From Chitinolyticbacter meiyuanensis (lineage in GTDB: Bacteria > Pseudomonadota > Gammaproteobacteria > Burkholderiales > Chitinibacteraceae), in the NCBI RefSeq assembly GCF_008033135.1, contig NZ_CP041335.1, forward strand, positions 1,089,513 through 1,153,512: a DNA stretch of 64,000 bases. Reading direction: 5' to 3'. Of this stretch, positions 48,443 to 57,039 are shown in pieces (positions within the stretch are counted from its first letter, which is position 1; each line of letters begins with the position of its first letter). A program made the position numbers and the translations under genes. A model generated the notes under the pieces. The model worked only from the letters and a program-made list of their open reading frames with translations. It searched no databases and was not told where the DNA came from.

Positions 48443-48811
48443 TCAAAGGTAGCGCCGCAGCTCCTGGGGCGTGTCGTCGTGATCGCCATGCGGATGGTGC
48501 TGCCAGACCTGGCGGTACACGCCATCGGTCTTGAGATCATGCTTGGCTTCGCCCAGATTGTCGTGGGCGAGTTCGTCCAGATAGTGAGCAATTGCCCGGC
48601 GTGTCCTGGCCACCAGCCGACCGGAGAGCAGATGGCCTGCGCGGAGCAGCAGTGCCTCCAGCTCCCGTAGTGTGTAGTCCTCCGGGTGGTAGCACAGCTG
48701 CAGGCGCTGCCCGGTAACCGCCACCTTCAGGCCGGGCAGGGTGGCGAGCAATTCGGCGGCGTCCTTGCCGTGGCCGGCCAGTTCGATCAAGCGGGTATGC
48801 TCGGCGTGCAT
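48443..48811 (-). CDS. HMA-like small protein lacking the metal motif
   Basis: 122 residues with a GAAGGAG ribosome binding site. The first 65 residues resemble a ferredoxin-like heavy-metal-associated domain (GLKVAVTGQRLQLCYHPEDY; LRELEALLLRAGH), but there is no CxxC. The C-terminal half is charged with several His (WQHHPHGDHDD). The HMA resemblance is weak and by eye. It lies between ctpA and moeB on one strand; a terminator separates it from ctpA. Confidence 0.7.
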   Translation of the reverse strand: MHAEHTRLIELAGHGKDAAELLATLPGLKVAVTGQRLQLCYHPEDYTLRELEALLLRAGHLLSGRLVARTRRAIAHYLDELAHDNLGEAKHDLKTDGVYRQVWQHHPHGDHDDTPQELRRYL

Positions 48812-48855
48812 CGCAGGCTCCTTCGGCGATTGCTTTCAGCCTAGCCGGCCCGCCA

Positions 48856-48887
48856 ACAAAAAACCCCGCAATCGCGGGGTTTTTTGT
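48856..48887. terminator. Terminator downstream of ctpA
   Basis: ACAAAAAACCCCGC (48856-48869) and GCGGGGTTTTTTGT (48874-48887) form a perfect 14-bp stem with an AATC loop. It lies 16 nt after the ctpA stop codon and ends the gpmI-envC-ctpA unit before the HMA-like gene. Confidence 0.95.
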
Positions 48888-48902
48888 ACTGCTGGTCGCT
48901 GC

Positions 48903-50378
48903 TTACTTCTTGGCGGCGGCCTTGACTGGCTGCTTCTGCTGCATCAGCAGCTGCTGCACCTTGAGGACCGACAGCGCCTGCTGCAACTGGTAGTCGTTCT
49001 TCGATGCCAGCTCGCGCGGGTTGTATTCCGCTTCCTCGGTACCGGAGGCCGGCTTGGCGGCAGGTGCCTTGATCTCGGCCTTCGGCGTGACGGCAGGCTT
49101 CGGTGTCGGCACCGGCGCATTCTCGCCAGCCGGGTTTTCCAGATGGCGTTGCAGGTCGGCTTCACGCAGCATCAGGCCGCTTTCTTCCTTGCCATTCAGC
49201 GTGGCTTCTTCCACCACGATGTCCGGCGTGATGCCCTTGGCCTGGATCGAGCGGCCATTCGGCGTGTAGTAGCGCGCCGTGGTCAGCTTGAGCGCCGACT
49301 TGGCATCGATCGGCAGGATGGTTTGCACCGAGCCCTTGCCGAAGGTCTGGGTACCGACGATGAGCGCGCGCTTGTGATCCTGTAGTGCGCCGGCCACGAT
49401 CTCAGAAGCCGAGGCCGAGCCGCCGTTCACCAGCACTACCAGTGGCACGGTCTTGGCGTCGGCTGGCATGTTCTTGAAGTAGTCGTCCTTGCCGCCGCGC
49501 TGGTAGTTCTCGCGGCTGGCGTTCAGCTTGATCTTGGCGTCCTCGCTGCGGCCTTCGGTGTAGACCACCAGTGCATCCTTGGGCAGGAAGGCAGCGGAAA
49601 CCCCGACCGCGCCATTGAGCAGGCCGCCCGGATCATTGCGCAGGTCGAGCACCAGCCCCTTGAGCGGGCCCTTGTTGTCCTTGTAGAGCGTCTCGATCGC
49701 CTTGGCGACGTTCTCGGTGGTGTGCTCCTGGAACTGCGTGACGCGGATGTAGCCGTAATCCTGCTCGGCGAGCTTGGACTTCACACTCTGCACCTTGATC
49801 ACCGCGCGCTTGAGGCTCAGCACCATGGGCTTGGCCGCGCCCTTGCGCAACACCGTCAGCGTGACGGCGCTGCCCGGCTTGCCGCGCATCTTGTTCACCG
49901 CTTCGGATAGCGACAGCCCCTGCACCTGGGTGTCGTCGATCTTGACGATGTAGTCACCGGCCTTCACCCCGGCGCGGAATGCTGGCGTGTCCTCGATCGG
50001 CGAGACCACCCGCACCAAGCCGTCTTCCATGTTCACTTCGAGGCCGAGGCCACCGAATTCACCCTGGGTGTTTTCCTGCAGATCCTTGAAGGCCTCTGCA
50101 TCGAGGTAGGACGAGTGCGGGTCAAGCCCGGCCACCATGCCCTTGATCGCTTCCGAGATCAGCTTCTTGTCCTCGACCGGCTCGACATAGTTCTGCTTGA
50201 TGAGGCCGAACACCGTGGAGAAGGCTCGCAGGTCTTCGATCGGCAGCGGGGAGGCCACCGTCTCCTTGTCGGCCATCACGTTGAACGACAGGCTGATCGC
50301 CACGCCAAGGCCGGCGCCGGCGGCGAGCAGGGCAATCTTCTGGAACTTCCCGTTTTTCTTGGAAGAGTGAGCGGTCAT
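48903..50378 (-). CDS. ctpA: S41 family C-terminal processing peptidase
   Basis: 491 residues. The protein has an uncleaved or cleaved N-terminal signal helix (IALLAAGAGLGVAISLSF), a PDZ domain (about 95-180; GLGLEVNMEDGLVRVVSPIE) and a tail-specific protease domain. The catalytic Ser is in NGGSASASEIVAGAL and Lys in TQTFGKGSVQTILP. The C-terminal tail is rich in Pro, Ala and Lys. CtpA-type enzymes trim periplasmic proteins, often peptidoglycan hydrolases, which fits its position directly behind envC. Confidence 0.94.
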   Translation of the reverse strand: MTAHSSKKNGKFQKIALLAAGAGLGVAISLSFNVMADKETVASPLPIEDLRAFSTVFGLIKQNYVEPVEDKKLISEAIKGMVAGLDPHSSYLDAEAFKDLQENTQGEFGGLGLEVNMEDGLVRVVSPIEDTPAFRAGVKAGDYIVKIDDTQVQGLSLSEAVNKMRGKPGSAVTLTVLRKGAAKPMVLSLKRAVIKVQSVKSKLAEQDYGYIRVTQFQEHTTENVAKAIETLYKDNKGPLKGLVLDLRNDPGGLLNGAVGVSAAFLPKDALVVYTEGRSEDAKIKLNASRENYQRGGKDDYFKNMPADAKTVPLVVLVNGGSASASEIVAGALQDHKRALIVGTQTFGKGSVQTILPIDAKSALKLTTARYYTPNGRSIQAKGITPDIVVEEATLNGKEESGLMLREADLQRHLENPAGENAPVPTPKPAVTPKAEIKAPAAKPASGTEEAEYNPRELASKNDYQLQQALSVLKVQQLLMQQKQPVKAAAKK

Positions 50379-50404
50379 ACCGTGTGGAACTCCGTGTTCT
50401 CGTG

Positions 50405-51727
50405 TCAGCCGGTCCAGGCTAGCGGGTCGATAGGCTGGCCGTTTTTTCTGAGCTCAAAGTATACGCCCGATTCCGCCATGCCACCGCTGTTGCCACTGGT
50501 AGCAATGGTGTCGCCCGGGCCGATCTGGTCGCCGACCTGTTTGAGCAGGCTTTCGTTCGCGGCATAGAGGCTGAGGAAGCCGCCACCATGGTCGACGATG
50601 ATGAGGTTGCCAAAGCCGCGCAGCCAGTCGGCAAACACCACCTCGCCACCAGCCACGGCCTTCACCGGCTGGCCGCTGGCGGCGCGGATGAACACGCCTT
50701 TCCAGGTGGTGCCTTCCGCGCGCGTGGCACCAAAGCGGCCAATCACCTCGCCCTTCAGCGGCAGGCGCAACCGGCCCTTCAGCGCGGCGAACTGGCGGCC
50801 ATTCAGGCTGCGGTCGGGCTCGGCCTGGTTCACCGTGCGTACCGGTTCGGCGGCGGGCTTGCTGCCCTGGGTTGGTTTGCCGCCCTGGGCGGTCGCAGCT
50901 TCGGCAGCCTTGACACGGCGCTCGGCCTCCGCGCGGACTCGGCGATCTGCTTCGGCGCGGCGCTTGGCGGCTTCGCGGGCGCGGCGTGCTTCCTGCTGCT
51001 TGATGATCACATCGAGCCGCTTCACCAGATCGCTCAGCCGCTTCTCGTCGGCAGCCAGCTTCTGGATCTGTGTGCGCTGCTGGGTGATCTCGCGGTTGAG
51101 GCTGGTCACGAGCTGTTGTTTCTCGGCCTGTTCGGACACCAGCAGTGCCTTCTGCCGCGCCTTTGCGGCGGCAATGGCCTTGAGCTCGGCATTCTTGTCG
51201 CGGATCTCGGCGGCCAGACGGTTGAGTTCGGTTAGTTGGGCCTCGAGCTGTGCGGCAAGCTGCTGTTGCGCGCGGGCGAGGTAGCGGTAATAGCTGAGAT
51301 CTCGGCTGGCCTGGCTCGGGTCTTCCTGATCGAGGATCAGCCGCCAGGCTTCCAGCTCGCGCGTCTTGTAGCGGGCGGTCAGCAGCGCGGCGAGCCGTGA
51401 CTGGCTGGCGCGGATACTGGTGCGCGCACCGGCGATGTCGGCTTCGAGCTGGGCCAGTTCCACCTGGGTGAGCTGGCGCTCCTCGGCCAGCGTGCCAAGC
51501 ACGCGGTTGGCCTCGGAAATGGCCCGCTCGGATTCCTTCAACGCATCGGCCGCTTCCTTGCGGCTCGATTCATTGGCGGCGAGGTCCTTCTTCAGCGCAT
51601 CGATCTTGCCGCGGAGGTCCTTCAGCTCGGCCTGACGGGCCTGGCTATTGGCACGCGTGGCCGGCTCCGGCGCGGCCAAGGCCGTACCGGACAGGACACA
51701 GAGCAGGGCGAGCGCTGTGGCGCGCAA
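50405..51727 (-). CDS. envC: Murein hydrolase activator EnvC
   Basis: 440 residues from a TTG start 4 nt after the gpmI stop codon; the start codon is inferred from the signal peptide that follows (LALLCVLSGTALAA). A long coiled coil (about 25-270, Lys/Glu/Ala/Arg-rich) precedes a LytM domain. The LytM metal site is degenerate: the HxH His is replaced in LSLYAANESLL. This is the hallmark of EnvC-type activators that switch on AmiA/AmiB rather than cut peptidoglycan themselves. Confidence 0.93.
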   Translation of the reverse strand: MRATALALLCVLSGTALAAPEPATRANSQARQAELKDLRGKIDALKKDLAANESSRKEAADALKESERAISEANRVLGTLAEERQLTQVELAQLEADIAGARTSIRASQSRLAALLTARYKTRELEAWRLILDQEDPSQASRDLSYYRYLARAQQQLAAQLEAQLTELNRLAAEIRDKNAELKAIAAAKARQKALLVSEQAEKQQLVTSLNREITQQRTQIQKLAADEKRLSDLVKRLDVIIKQQEARRAREAAKRRAEADRRVRAEAERRVKAAEAATAQGGKPTQGSKPAAEPVRTVNQAEPDRSLNGRQFAALKGRLRLPLKGEVIGRFGATRAEGTTWKGVFIRAASGQPVKAVAGGEVVFADWLRGFGNLIIVDHGGGFLSLYAANESLLKQVGDQIGPGDTIATSGNSGGMAESGVYFELRKNGQPIDPLAWTG

Positions 51728-51731
51728 GGCG

Positions 51732-53279
51732 TCAGGCGAACTGGACGAGCGAGCGGCCGCTCATCTCGGCCGGCTGTGGCAGGCCCATCATCGCCAGCAG
51801 CGTCGGCGCGATATCGCGCAGCGCACCGCTGCCGCGGGCGGCGAGCGTGGCCGGGCGGCCGACATAAACGAAGGGCACCACGTCGGTGGTGTGCTGGGTG
51901 TGCGGCTGGTGTTCGGCGTGGTCGTACATCAGTTCGCAGTTGCCGTGGTCGGCCGTGATCAACACTTCGCCACCAGCGCGGGTCATTGCGTCGACGCAGC
52001 GGCTGACTGCGGTGTCGAGCGCTTCGACCGCCTTCACTGCGGCGTCGAACACGCCGGTGTGGCCGACCATGTCGCCGTTGGCGAAATTGCAGATGATGGC
52101 GCCGTACAGGCCCGATTCGATTGCCGCGATGATCTTGTCGGCGACTTCGGGGGCGCTCATCTCGGGCTGGAGGTCATAGGTGGCGACCTTAGGGCTCGGC
52201 ACCAATACGCGGTCTTCGCCTGGGAATTCCTTTTCCTCGCCGCCGGAGAAGAAGTAGGTCACATGCGGATACTTTTCGGTTTCGGCGATGCGCAGCTGCT
52301 TGATGCCAAGGCCGGCGATGTATTCGCCAAAGCTGTTGCTGACCTTTTCCTTGTCGTAGCCGACCGGGAACGGGTAGGCCTCGGCATAGCGGGTGGCGGT
52401 GACGAAGCTGGCGAACTGCGCTACGCGCTGGCGGGCAAAGCCGCCGAAGGCCGCGTCGGTGAGTGCCACCGAGATCTGACGGGCGCGATCAGCGCGGAAG
52501 TTCATGAAGATGGCGACATCGCCATCCTCGATGCGGGCCGGTGCGCCGATGTTGGTGGCGCCGACGAATTCATCGTTCTCGTCGCGGGCGTAGGCCGCCT
52601 TCAGGCCTTCGATCGCGGTTTCGGCGTGATGCAGGCCCTGGCCGTCGACCATCAGGTTGTACGCCGGCTCGACGCGCTCCCAGCGCTTGTCGCGGTCCAT
52701 CACCCAGTAGCGGCCGACGATGCCGACGATGCGGGCGACGCCCGTCTCGCGACAGGCGCCTTCCAGCTTGACGAGGTACTTCTCGGCACTGCGCGGCGGG
52801 GTGTCGCGGCCATCAAGGAAGGCGTGGACGTGGATATTGGCGACACCGGCGCGGGCCGCATCCTTGATCAGCGCGTGAATGTGCGCCTCATGACTGTGCA
52901 CGCCACCGTCGGAAACCAGGCCCAGCACGTGCAATGTCTTGCCGCTGGACTTGGCAAGTTCGATCGCCTTGGCGAATTCTGCGTTCTGGCCGATCTTGCC
53001 ATCTGCGACATCCACATCGATGCGGCTGATGTCCTGCAGCAGCACGCGGCCGGCGCCGATGTTGAGGTGACCCACTTCCGAATTGCCGAACTGTCCGTCG
53101 GGCAAACCGACGTAATGCTCGGATGCATTGATCGTGGTCCACGGATTCTGTGCGAGGATGCGATCGAGGTTGGGCTTGCTGGCCGCTGCGATCGCGTTGT
53201 CCTCTTTTTCCTCGCGATAGCCGTAGCCGTCGAGTATCAATAACAGGACCGGCTTAATTGCGGGTGTGGCTTGCGTCAT
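51732..53279 (-). CDS. gpmI: 2,3-bisphosphoglycerate-independent phosphoglycerate mutase
   Basis: 515 residues from the ATG at 53279. It interconverts 3- and 2-phosphoglycerate using two Mn ions. The phospho-Ser is in GNSEVGHLNIGAG. Metal motifs are LLLILDGYGYRE at the start, TADHGNCELMYD near 445 and the His in EHQPHTQHTTDVVPF. It heads the gpmI-envC-ctpA unit, a widely conserved gene order. Confidence 0.97.
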   Translation of the reverse strand: MTQATPAIKPVLLLILDGYGYREEKEDNAIAAASKPNLDRILAQNPWTTINASEHYVGLPDGQFGNSEVGHLNIGAGRVLLQDISRIDVDVADGKIGQNAEFAKAIELAKSSGKTLHVLGLVSDGGVHSHEAHIHALIKDAARAGVANIHVHAFLDGRDTPPRSAEKYLVKLEGACRETGVARIVGIVGRYWVMDRDKRWERVEPAYNLMVDGQGLHHAETAIEGLKAAYARDENDEFVGATNIGAPARIEDGDVAIFMNFRADRARQISVALTDAAFGGFARQRVAQFASFVTATRYAEAYPFPVGYDKEKVSNSFGEYIAGLGIKQLRIAETEKYPHVTYFFSGGEEKEFPGEDRVLVPSPKVATYDLQPEMSAPEVADKIIAAIESGLYGAIICNFANGDMVGHTGVFDAAVKAVEALDTAVSRCVDAMTRAGGEVLITADHGNCELMYDHAEHQPHTQHTTDVVPFVYVGRPATLAARGSGALRDIAPTLLAMMGLPQPAEMSGRSLVQFA

Positions 53280-53437
53280 ACTGGGGTGTACCTCAAGCAA
53301 AATCGGCGCTGTCGCGGGCAGATCGCCCGTTGCGGTGGGGTTCCAAAGATGGGTAGTATTCTACCGCAACGACATAGGCTTGCCTTGTCACAAATCCAAT
53401 AAAATGAACGTCTAATGGACGCCGAAAAGTGCAGAGG

Positions 53438-53752
53438 ATGATGCTTCCCCCTACCGAATTGATGAGCGACGAGCACATCCAGCAGGCGTCGCGCGCCATG
53501 AAGGCGATGTCGCACCCGCTGCGCTTGAAAATCCTGTGCGTGCTCGGTGAGCACGAGGTCAGCGTCCAGGACATCGTCGAGCAGGTCGGGACCACCCAAT
53601 CCAATATCTCGCAGCATTTGGCGCTGATGCGCGAAAAGGGCGTGCTGCGCACCCGCAAGGACGCCAACCGCGTCTATTACCGCGTGGGCGACACTCGCAC
53701 GCTGGAAGTGATCGCCATGCTGCGTGACGTGTTCTGCGCGTTTTCCAAGTAA
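53438..53752 (+). CDS. ArsR family transcriptional regulator
   Basis: 104 residues from the ATG at 53438; a GTG at 53429 and ATGs at 53441 and 53462 are alternatives. The winged helix-turn-helix is clear (AMSHPLRLKILCVLGEHEVS; VGTTQSNISQHLALMREKGV). Only one Cys pair candidate exists (C in KILCVLGE and VFCAFSK), so a metal site of the ArsR type is not evident; it resembles redox or sulfur-sensing members such as BigR only weakly. It is divergent from gpmI and monocistronic. A TAAAAT -10-like box lies at 53400-53405. Confidence 0.9.
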   Translation: MMLPPTELMSDEHIQQASRAMKAMSHPLRLKILCVLGEHEVSVQDIVEQVGTTQSNISQHLALMREKGVLRTRKDANRVYYRVGDTRTLEVIAMLRDVFCAFSK

Positions 53753-53777
53753 GCGCAACCGTACCGCAAGCCCCGAG

Positions 53778-53800
53778 CAGCCACGTAAGTGGCTGTTTTT
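53778..53800 (+). terminator. arsR-type gene terminator
   Basis: CAGCCAC (53778-53784) and GTGGCTG (53789-53795) with a GTAA loop and five T residues, 25 nt after the stop codon. It isolates the regulator from the next transcription unit. Confidence 0.93.
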
Positions 53801-53824
53801 GTTTGTATTGACGATGCGTGGCGT

Positions 53825-53854
53825 TTGACGCGCCGCATTAGCCGCTGCTAAATT
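53825..53854 (+). promoter_or_regulatory. Promoter of the structured-leader unit
   Basis: TTGACG (53825-53830) and TAAATT (53849-53854) are spaced 18 bp apart, placing the start near 53861. It lies just after the preceding gene's terminator, so the downstream leader and small ORF form their own unit. Confidence 0.6.
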
Positions 53855-53860
53855 GGCTGC

Positions 53861-54049
53861 GCCGTCGCGGCAATGTGGCTGTGACGGACGTTCGGTTGTG
53901 TTAACAGGCCGGCAGCCCCACAGGCTGTCCGCGCGGCCGGAGACGACACTCCGGCAACGAGTTGCCCGATCCGGTTTTCCGGTGGGGGCGACACCTGTCA
54001 GCAAAATCTGCGACGTAGATAGTGAAACCTTCGAAACGAGGAGATCGCA
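53861..54049 (+). ncRNA. Structured 5' leader of unknown class
   Basis: About 190 nt with no clear ORF between the promoter and the small-ORF start. Hairpins read by eye: 53864-53885 (GTCGCGGC/GCTGTGAC, loop AATGTG); 53911-53929 (GGCAGCC/GGCTGTC) enclosed by GGCC/GGCC (53907-53910, 53935-53938); 53937-53954 (CCGGAG/CTCCGG, loop ACGACA); 53953-53966 (GGCAA/TTGCC, loop CGAG); 53971-53982 (CCGG/CCGG, TTTT loop); 53981-53995 (GGTG/CACC). Adjacent stems share bases, so alternative folds are possible, as in riboswitches. It matches no riboswitch class I can recall. Confidence 0.6.
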
Positions 54050-54193
54050 ATGCGATTCGACTTCCTGGAAGGCTTAGCGAGTACGGTCAACGATGCGTTG
54101 ATGAACTTGTTCCGGGCCTTCAAAACCCCTGCCAATCTCGACCACGACGATACGAGGAATCTTGCCCTCGAGATCGCCGAACCGTATCGGTAG
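54050..54193 (+). CDS. 47-residue small protein, unknown function
   Basis: The ATG at 54050 has a strong ribosome binding site (GAGGAG, 6-7 nt spacing). The product starts MRFDFLEGLASTVNDALMNL and continues FRAFKTPANLDHDDTRNLAL, then EIAEPYR. The first 24 residues form an amphipathic helix, the middle is Asp-rich (DHDD) and the end is mixed. No signal peptide or membrane segment is seen. The stop codon is followed after 27 nt by a perfect terminator. Promoter, leader, ribosome binding site and terminator together argue that it is expressed. I do not recognise a family. Confidence 0.7.
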   Translation: MRFDFLEGLASTVNDALMNLFRAFKTPANLDHDDTRNLALEIAEPYR

Positions 54194-54220
54194 CTGCCGG
54201 AACATAAGACCTAATCCGTA

Positions 54221-54255
54221 AGGACAAAGGGGCGTAATGCCCCTTTGTCCTTTTT
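54221..54255. terminator. Terminator of the structured-leader / 47-aa unit
   Basis: AGGACAAAGGGGC (54221-54233) and GCCCCTTTGTCCT (54239-54251) form a perfect 13-bp stem with a GTAAT loop, followed by a T run. It may also end the convergent AraC-type transcript. Confidence 0.95.
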
Positions 54256-54280
54256 CATGCCCGCCGCACGTCGGCGTTTC

Positions 54281-55120
54281 CTATGCGAGCGGCAGGTGGA
54301 TCAGCGTGACGAGCTCGGCCGGTGGCGTGGTCTTGGGATCGTTCAGGTATTCCTCGTAGACCGGGAAATCGCGCGTTTCCTCACCGCTTTGTGGCAGCCA
54401 GTGGCCGAACAACCAGGCGTAGGCTTCGGGCAGGTCCGAGTACGGGCCGGTGTAGCGCAGCACGGCGCAGCGGCCAGGCAGGATGGCCAATGCTTCGAAT
54501 GGGGCGGCCAGCGCTGCAGGGGTGGTCGGTACGCCGAGCGTGGCATGTGAGTGCAACTTCTCTTCGGGCACCTGGCTTGGGTCGTCGTAGAAAATACCGA
54601 TGCAACGCTGCTGACCTGAGAGCCAGCCCGCGGAGCCCGCGTGCAGGAACAGCTTGTTGAAGGCGATGTCGATGCGGTGGTAATCCCCCGCGTGGGCCAG
54701 CCCGATCAGTGGGGTGCCGGCTTCCTCGGTGATCTCGATGGGGTACATGTCGTGCTCCTCTGCATAGGGAAAGGGCAGCGCACGCACCGCCCGGTAACGG
54801 CCGGGCGGTGCGCCGTAGCGCTGCTGGAAAGCCCGGCTGAAAGCCGGCAAGGAGCCGAAACCGGCGCGCTCCGCGATGCGCGTGAGTGGCACGCGGGTGC
54901 GTGCGAGCTCGCCCGCCGCTTTGCGAAGCCGGATGTCCTTCAGCGTGTCCCCCAGTGTTTCGCCCATCAGCCCGCGATAGACGCGGTGGAAGTGATAGGG
55001 CGAGAGGCAGGCCACATCGGCCAGCGTATAAAGATCGGGCTCGCTGTCGCTGTGGGCATACAGGTAGTCGAGCACCTTGCAGATGCGCTCGGTGTAGCGG
55101 GCCAGGGTGTCGGGTTTCAT
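54281..55120 (-). CDS. AraC family regulator with GyrI-like domain
   Basis: 279 residues, with GGCGAGGAG before the ATG. The two helix-turn-helix motifs are N-terminal (LADVACLSPYHFHRVYRGLM; RIAERAGFGSLPAFSRAFQQ). The GyrI-like effector domain (about 125-279) begins YPIEITEEAGTPLIGLAHAG. This is the Rob/SoxS-related layout of small-molecule sensors such as those acting on drug efflux genes. It lies 66 bp behind ynfA on the same strand and may control it. Confidence 0.93.
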   Translation of the reverse strand: MKPDTLARYTERICKVLDYLYAHSDSEPDLYTLADVACLSPYHFHRVYRGLMGETLGDTLKDIRLRKAAGELARTRVPLTRIAERAGFGSLPAFSRAFQQRYGAPPGRYRAVRALPFPYAEEHDMYPIEITEEAGTPLIGLAHAGDYHRIDIAFNKLFLHAGSAGWLSGQQRCIGIFYDDPSQVPEEKLHSHATLGVPTTPAALAAPFEALAILPGRCAVLRYTGPYSDLPEAYAWLFGHWLPQSGEETRDFPVYEEYLNDPKTTPPAELVTLIHLPLA

Positions 55121-55186
55121 GCTGAGCTCCTCGCCCCCGATGCTAGGCGGGGCGGATTGATCGCATTTGCGGTTTTCACGGCTGGC

Positions 55187-55516
55187 CTAGCTTCGGGGTG
55201 CCAGCATGATGATGGCCATGCCGGTGAGCGCCACCGCCCCGCCGATGAGATCCCAGCCCGTGGGACGGATGCCGTCCACTGCCCACAGCCAGAAGAGCGC
55301 CACGACGATGTAGACGCCGCCATACGCGGCGTAGGTGCGGCCTGCCGCAGCCGGGTGCAGCGTCAACAGCCAGGCGAACAGCGCCAGCGATAGCGCGGCT
55401 GGCAGCAGCAGCCAGGACGAGCCGTCCTTCTTCAGCCAGAGCCACGGCAGGTAGCAGCCGACGATCTCGGCAACCGCAGTGGCAATGAATAACAGGGTGG
55501 TATGCAGCAGGGTCAT
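55187..55516 (-). CDS. ynfA: YnfA family (UPF0060) membrane protein
   Basis: 109 residues from the ATG at 55516, the normal family length. Four membrane helices fill the protein ([36 protein letters not shown]). YnfA proteins belong to the small multidrug resistance superfamily and some export cationic drugs; function here is by family only. It is upstream of, and probably co-transcribed with, the AraC/GyrI regulator. Confidence 0.95.
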   Translation of the reverse strand: MTLLHTTLLFIATAVAEIVGCYLPWLWLKKDGSSWLLLPAALSLALFAWLLTLHPAAAGRTYAAYGGVYIVVALFWLWAVDGIRPTGWDLIGGAVALTGMAIIMLAPRS

Positions 55517-55527
55517 CGTGGATGCCA

Positions 55528-55681
55528 AAACGGGCGCCGCGGCGCCCGTTTCTCATATCAAAGTCCCTCGCGGCGGCGACGCCCAGGGGTTTCTGAGTGC
55601 GCAGCGCGTGCGGGGGAAATGGACCAGAGAGAGCCGATGCTTCGTCTTCAAAGGCTGGTGAACCCCCGGCTTGGCCGGGGG
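55528..55681. repeat. Two GC-rich hairpins between argJ and ynfA
   Basis: A 24-nt perfect palindrome (55528-55551, half AAACGGGCGCCG) lies just before ynfA. A hairpin CCCCCGGC/GCCGGGGG (55663-55670, 55674-55681) lies 50 nt after the argJ stop. Neither has a long T run on the - strand. Together they probably end argJ transcription. The rest of this 214-bp gap shows no supported gene. Confidence 0.6.
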
Positions 55682-55730
55682 CTGGAGCTCGGCTGATTCG
55701 CACTTCAGCCCGAGAGTACATAACAGGCGC

Positions 55731-56960
55731 TTAGCTGCGGTAGTCCGCGTTGATCTTCACATAGTCGTAGCTGAAGTCGCAGGTCCACACCGTGGCGGCC
55801 TCGCTGCCGCGGCCCAGCTTCACGGTGACGGTGATCTCGGCCTGGTTCATCACGCGCTGGCCTTGTTCCTCGGTGTAGCTGGCGGCGCGGCCACCCTTTT
55901 CGGCGACCAGCACATCGCCCAGCCACACTTCCAGCTGCTCGACATCGAGATCGTCCACCGCCGAGTAGCCGATCGCACACAGGATGCGGCCGAGGTTGGG
56001 GTCGGAAGCGAAGAATGCGGTCTTGATCAGGGGGCTCTTGGCGATGGCGTAGCCGACGGCCTTGCACTCGTCCCAGTGCTTGCCGCCCTCGACCTGCACC
56101 GTCATGAACTTGGTCGCGCCTTCGCCGTCGCGGATGATGGCCTTGGCCAGCGTCTGCGCTACGTCCAGCAGCGCCTCGCGGAATGCGGCGAAATCGGCGC
56201 CTGCTTCATCGGTGATCTCGGTATTTCCGGCGGCGCCCGTCGCGATCAGGATGTAGCTGTCGTTGGTGCTGGTGTCGCCATCGACGGTGATCGAGTTGAA
56301 CGAGCGATCGGCCGTCCATTTCGCCAGCTTCTGCAGCACGGCCTGCGACACCGCGGCATCGGTCGCCACATAGCCCAGCATGGTGGCCATGTTGGGGTGG
56401 ATCATGCCGGCGCCCTTGCTGATGCCGGTGATGGTCACCGTCTTGCCGCCGATCACGACCTGGCGGCTGGCGGCCTTGGGGGCGACATCGGTGGTCATGA
56501 TGGCGCGTGCCGCCTCGGCCCATTGCGCGGGCTTGAGATCGGCCACGGCCGCCGGCAGCGCGGCGACAATCTTGTCGGCCGGCAGCGGCTCCAGGATCAC
56601 GCCGGTAGAGAAGGGCAACACCTGCTCGGGTGCCACACCCAACTCGCTGGCGAGCGCCGCACTCACTTTCCTGGCGCGGGCGAGGCCATCGAGGCCGGTG
56701 CCGGCGTTGGCGTTGCCGGTATTCACCACCAAAGCACGCACCGGGTGGCCGGCGGGCAGGATCTCGCGGCACACGCGCACCGGCGCGGCGCAGAACTTGT
56801 TCAGGGTGAACACGCCTGCCACTTGCGTGCCCTCGCTCAATCGCATCACCAGAACATCGCGGCGGCCGGGCGTCTTCACGCCGGCGGAGGCGATGCCGAG
56901 TTCCACACCGGCAACGGGGTGGAGCTGGCTGGGATCGAGTTCGGGCAGGTTCACGGGCAT
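55731..56960 (-). CDS. argJ: Bifunctional ornithine acetyltransferase / N-acetylglutamate synthase
   Basis: 409 residues from the ATG at 56960 ([18 protein letters not shown]). ArgJ moves the acetyl group from N-acetylornithine to glutamate in the arginine pathway and is processed autocatalytically before a Thr. The cleavage site is in [20 protein letters not shown]. The oxyanion region [17 protein letters not shown] and the C-terminal [14 protein letters not shown] are typical. Monofunctional versus bifunctional activity cannot be told by eye. Confidence 0.96.
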   Translation of the reverse strand: MPVNLPELDPSQLHPVAGVELGIASAGVKTPGRRDVLVMRLSEGTQVAGVFTLNKFCAAPVRVCREILPAGHPVRALVVNTGNANAGTGLDGLARARKVSAALASELGVAPEQVLPFSTGVILEPLPADKIVAALPAAVADLKPAQWAEAARAIMTTDVAPKAASRQVVIGGKTVTITGISKGAGMIHPNMATMLGYVATDAAVSQAVLQKLAKWTADRSFNSITVDGDTSTNDSYILIATGAAGNTEITDEAGADFAAFREALLDVAQTLAKAIIRDGEGATKFMTVQVEGGKHWDECKAVGYAIAKSPLIKTAFFASDPNLGRILCAIGYSAVDDLDVEQLEVWLGDVLVAEKGGRAASYTEEQGQRVMNQAEITVTVKLGRGSEAATVWTCDFSYDYVKINADYRS

Positions 56961-57039
56961 GGTCGGCTTCCTCTGGCGCACGGTCAAAACGGCGATTGTA
57001 CCTGTCATGGATGACAGCCGGGAGGCGCGGCGAGCCGGT

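Noticed and set aside
53937..53966. Guanidine (ykkC-type) riboswitch in the structured leader
   Set aside because: ACGA and CGAG appear in hairpin loops, but the loop sizes and stem arrangement do not match guanidine-I, -II or -III consensus as I know them.
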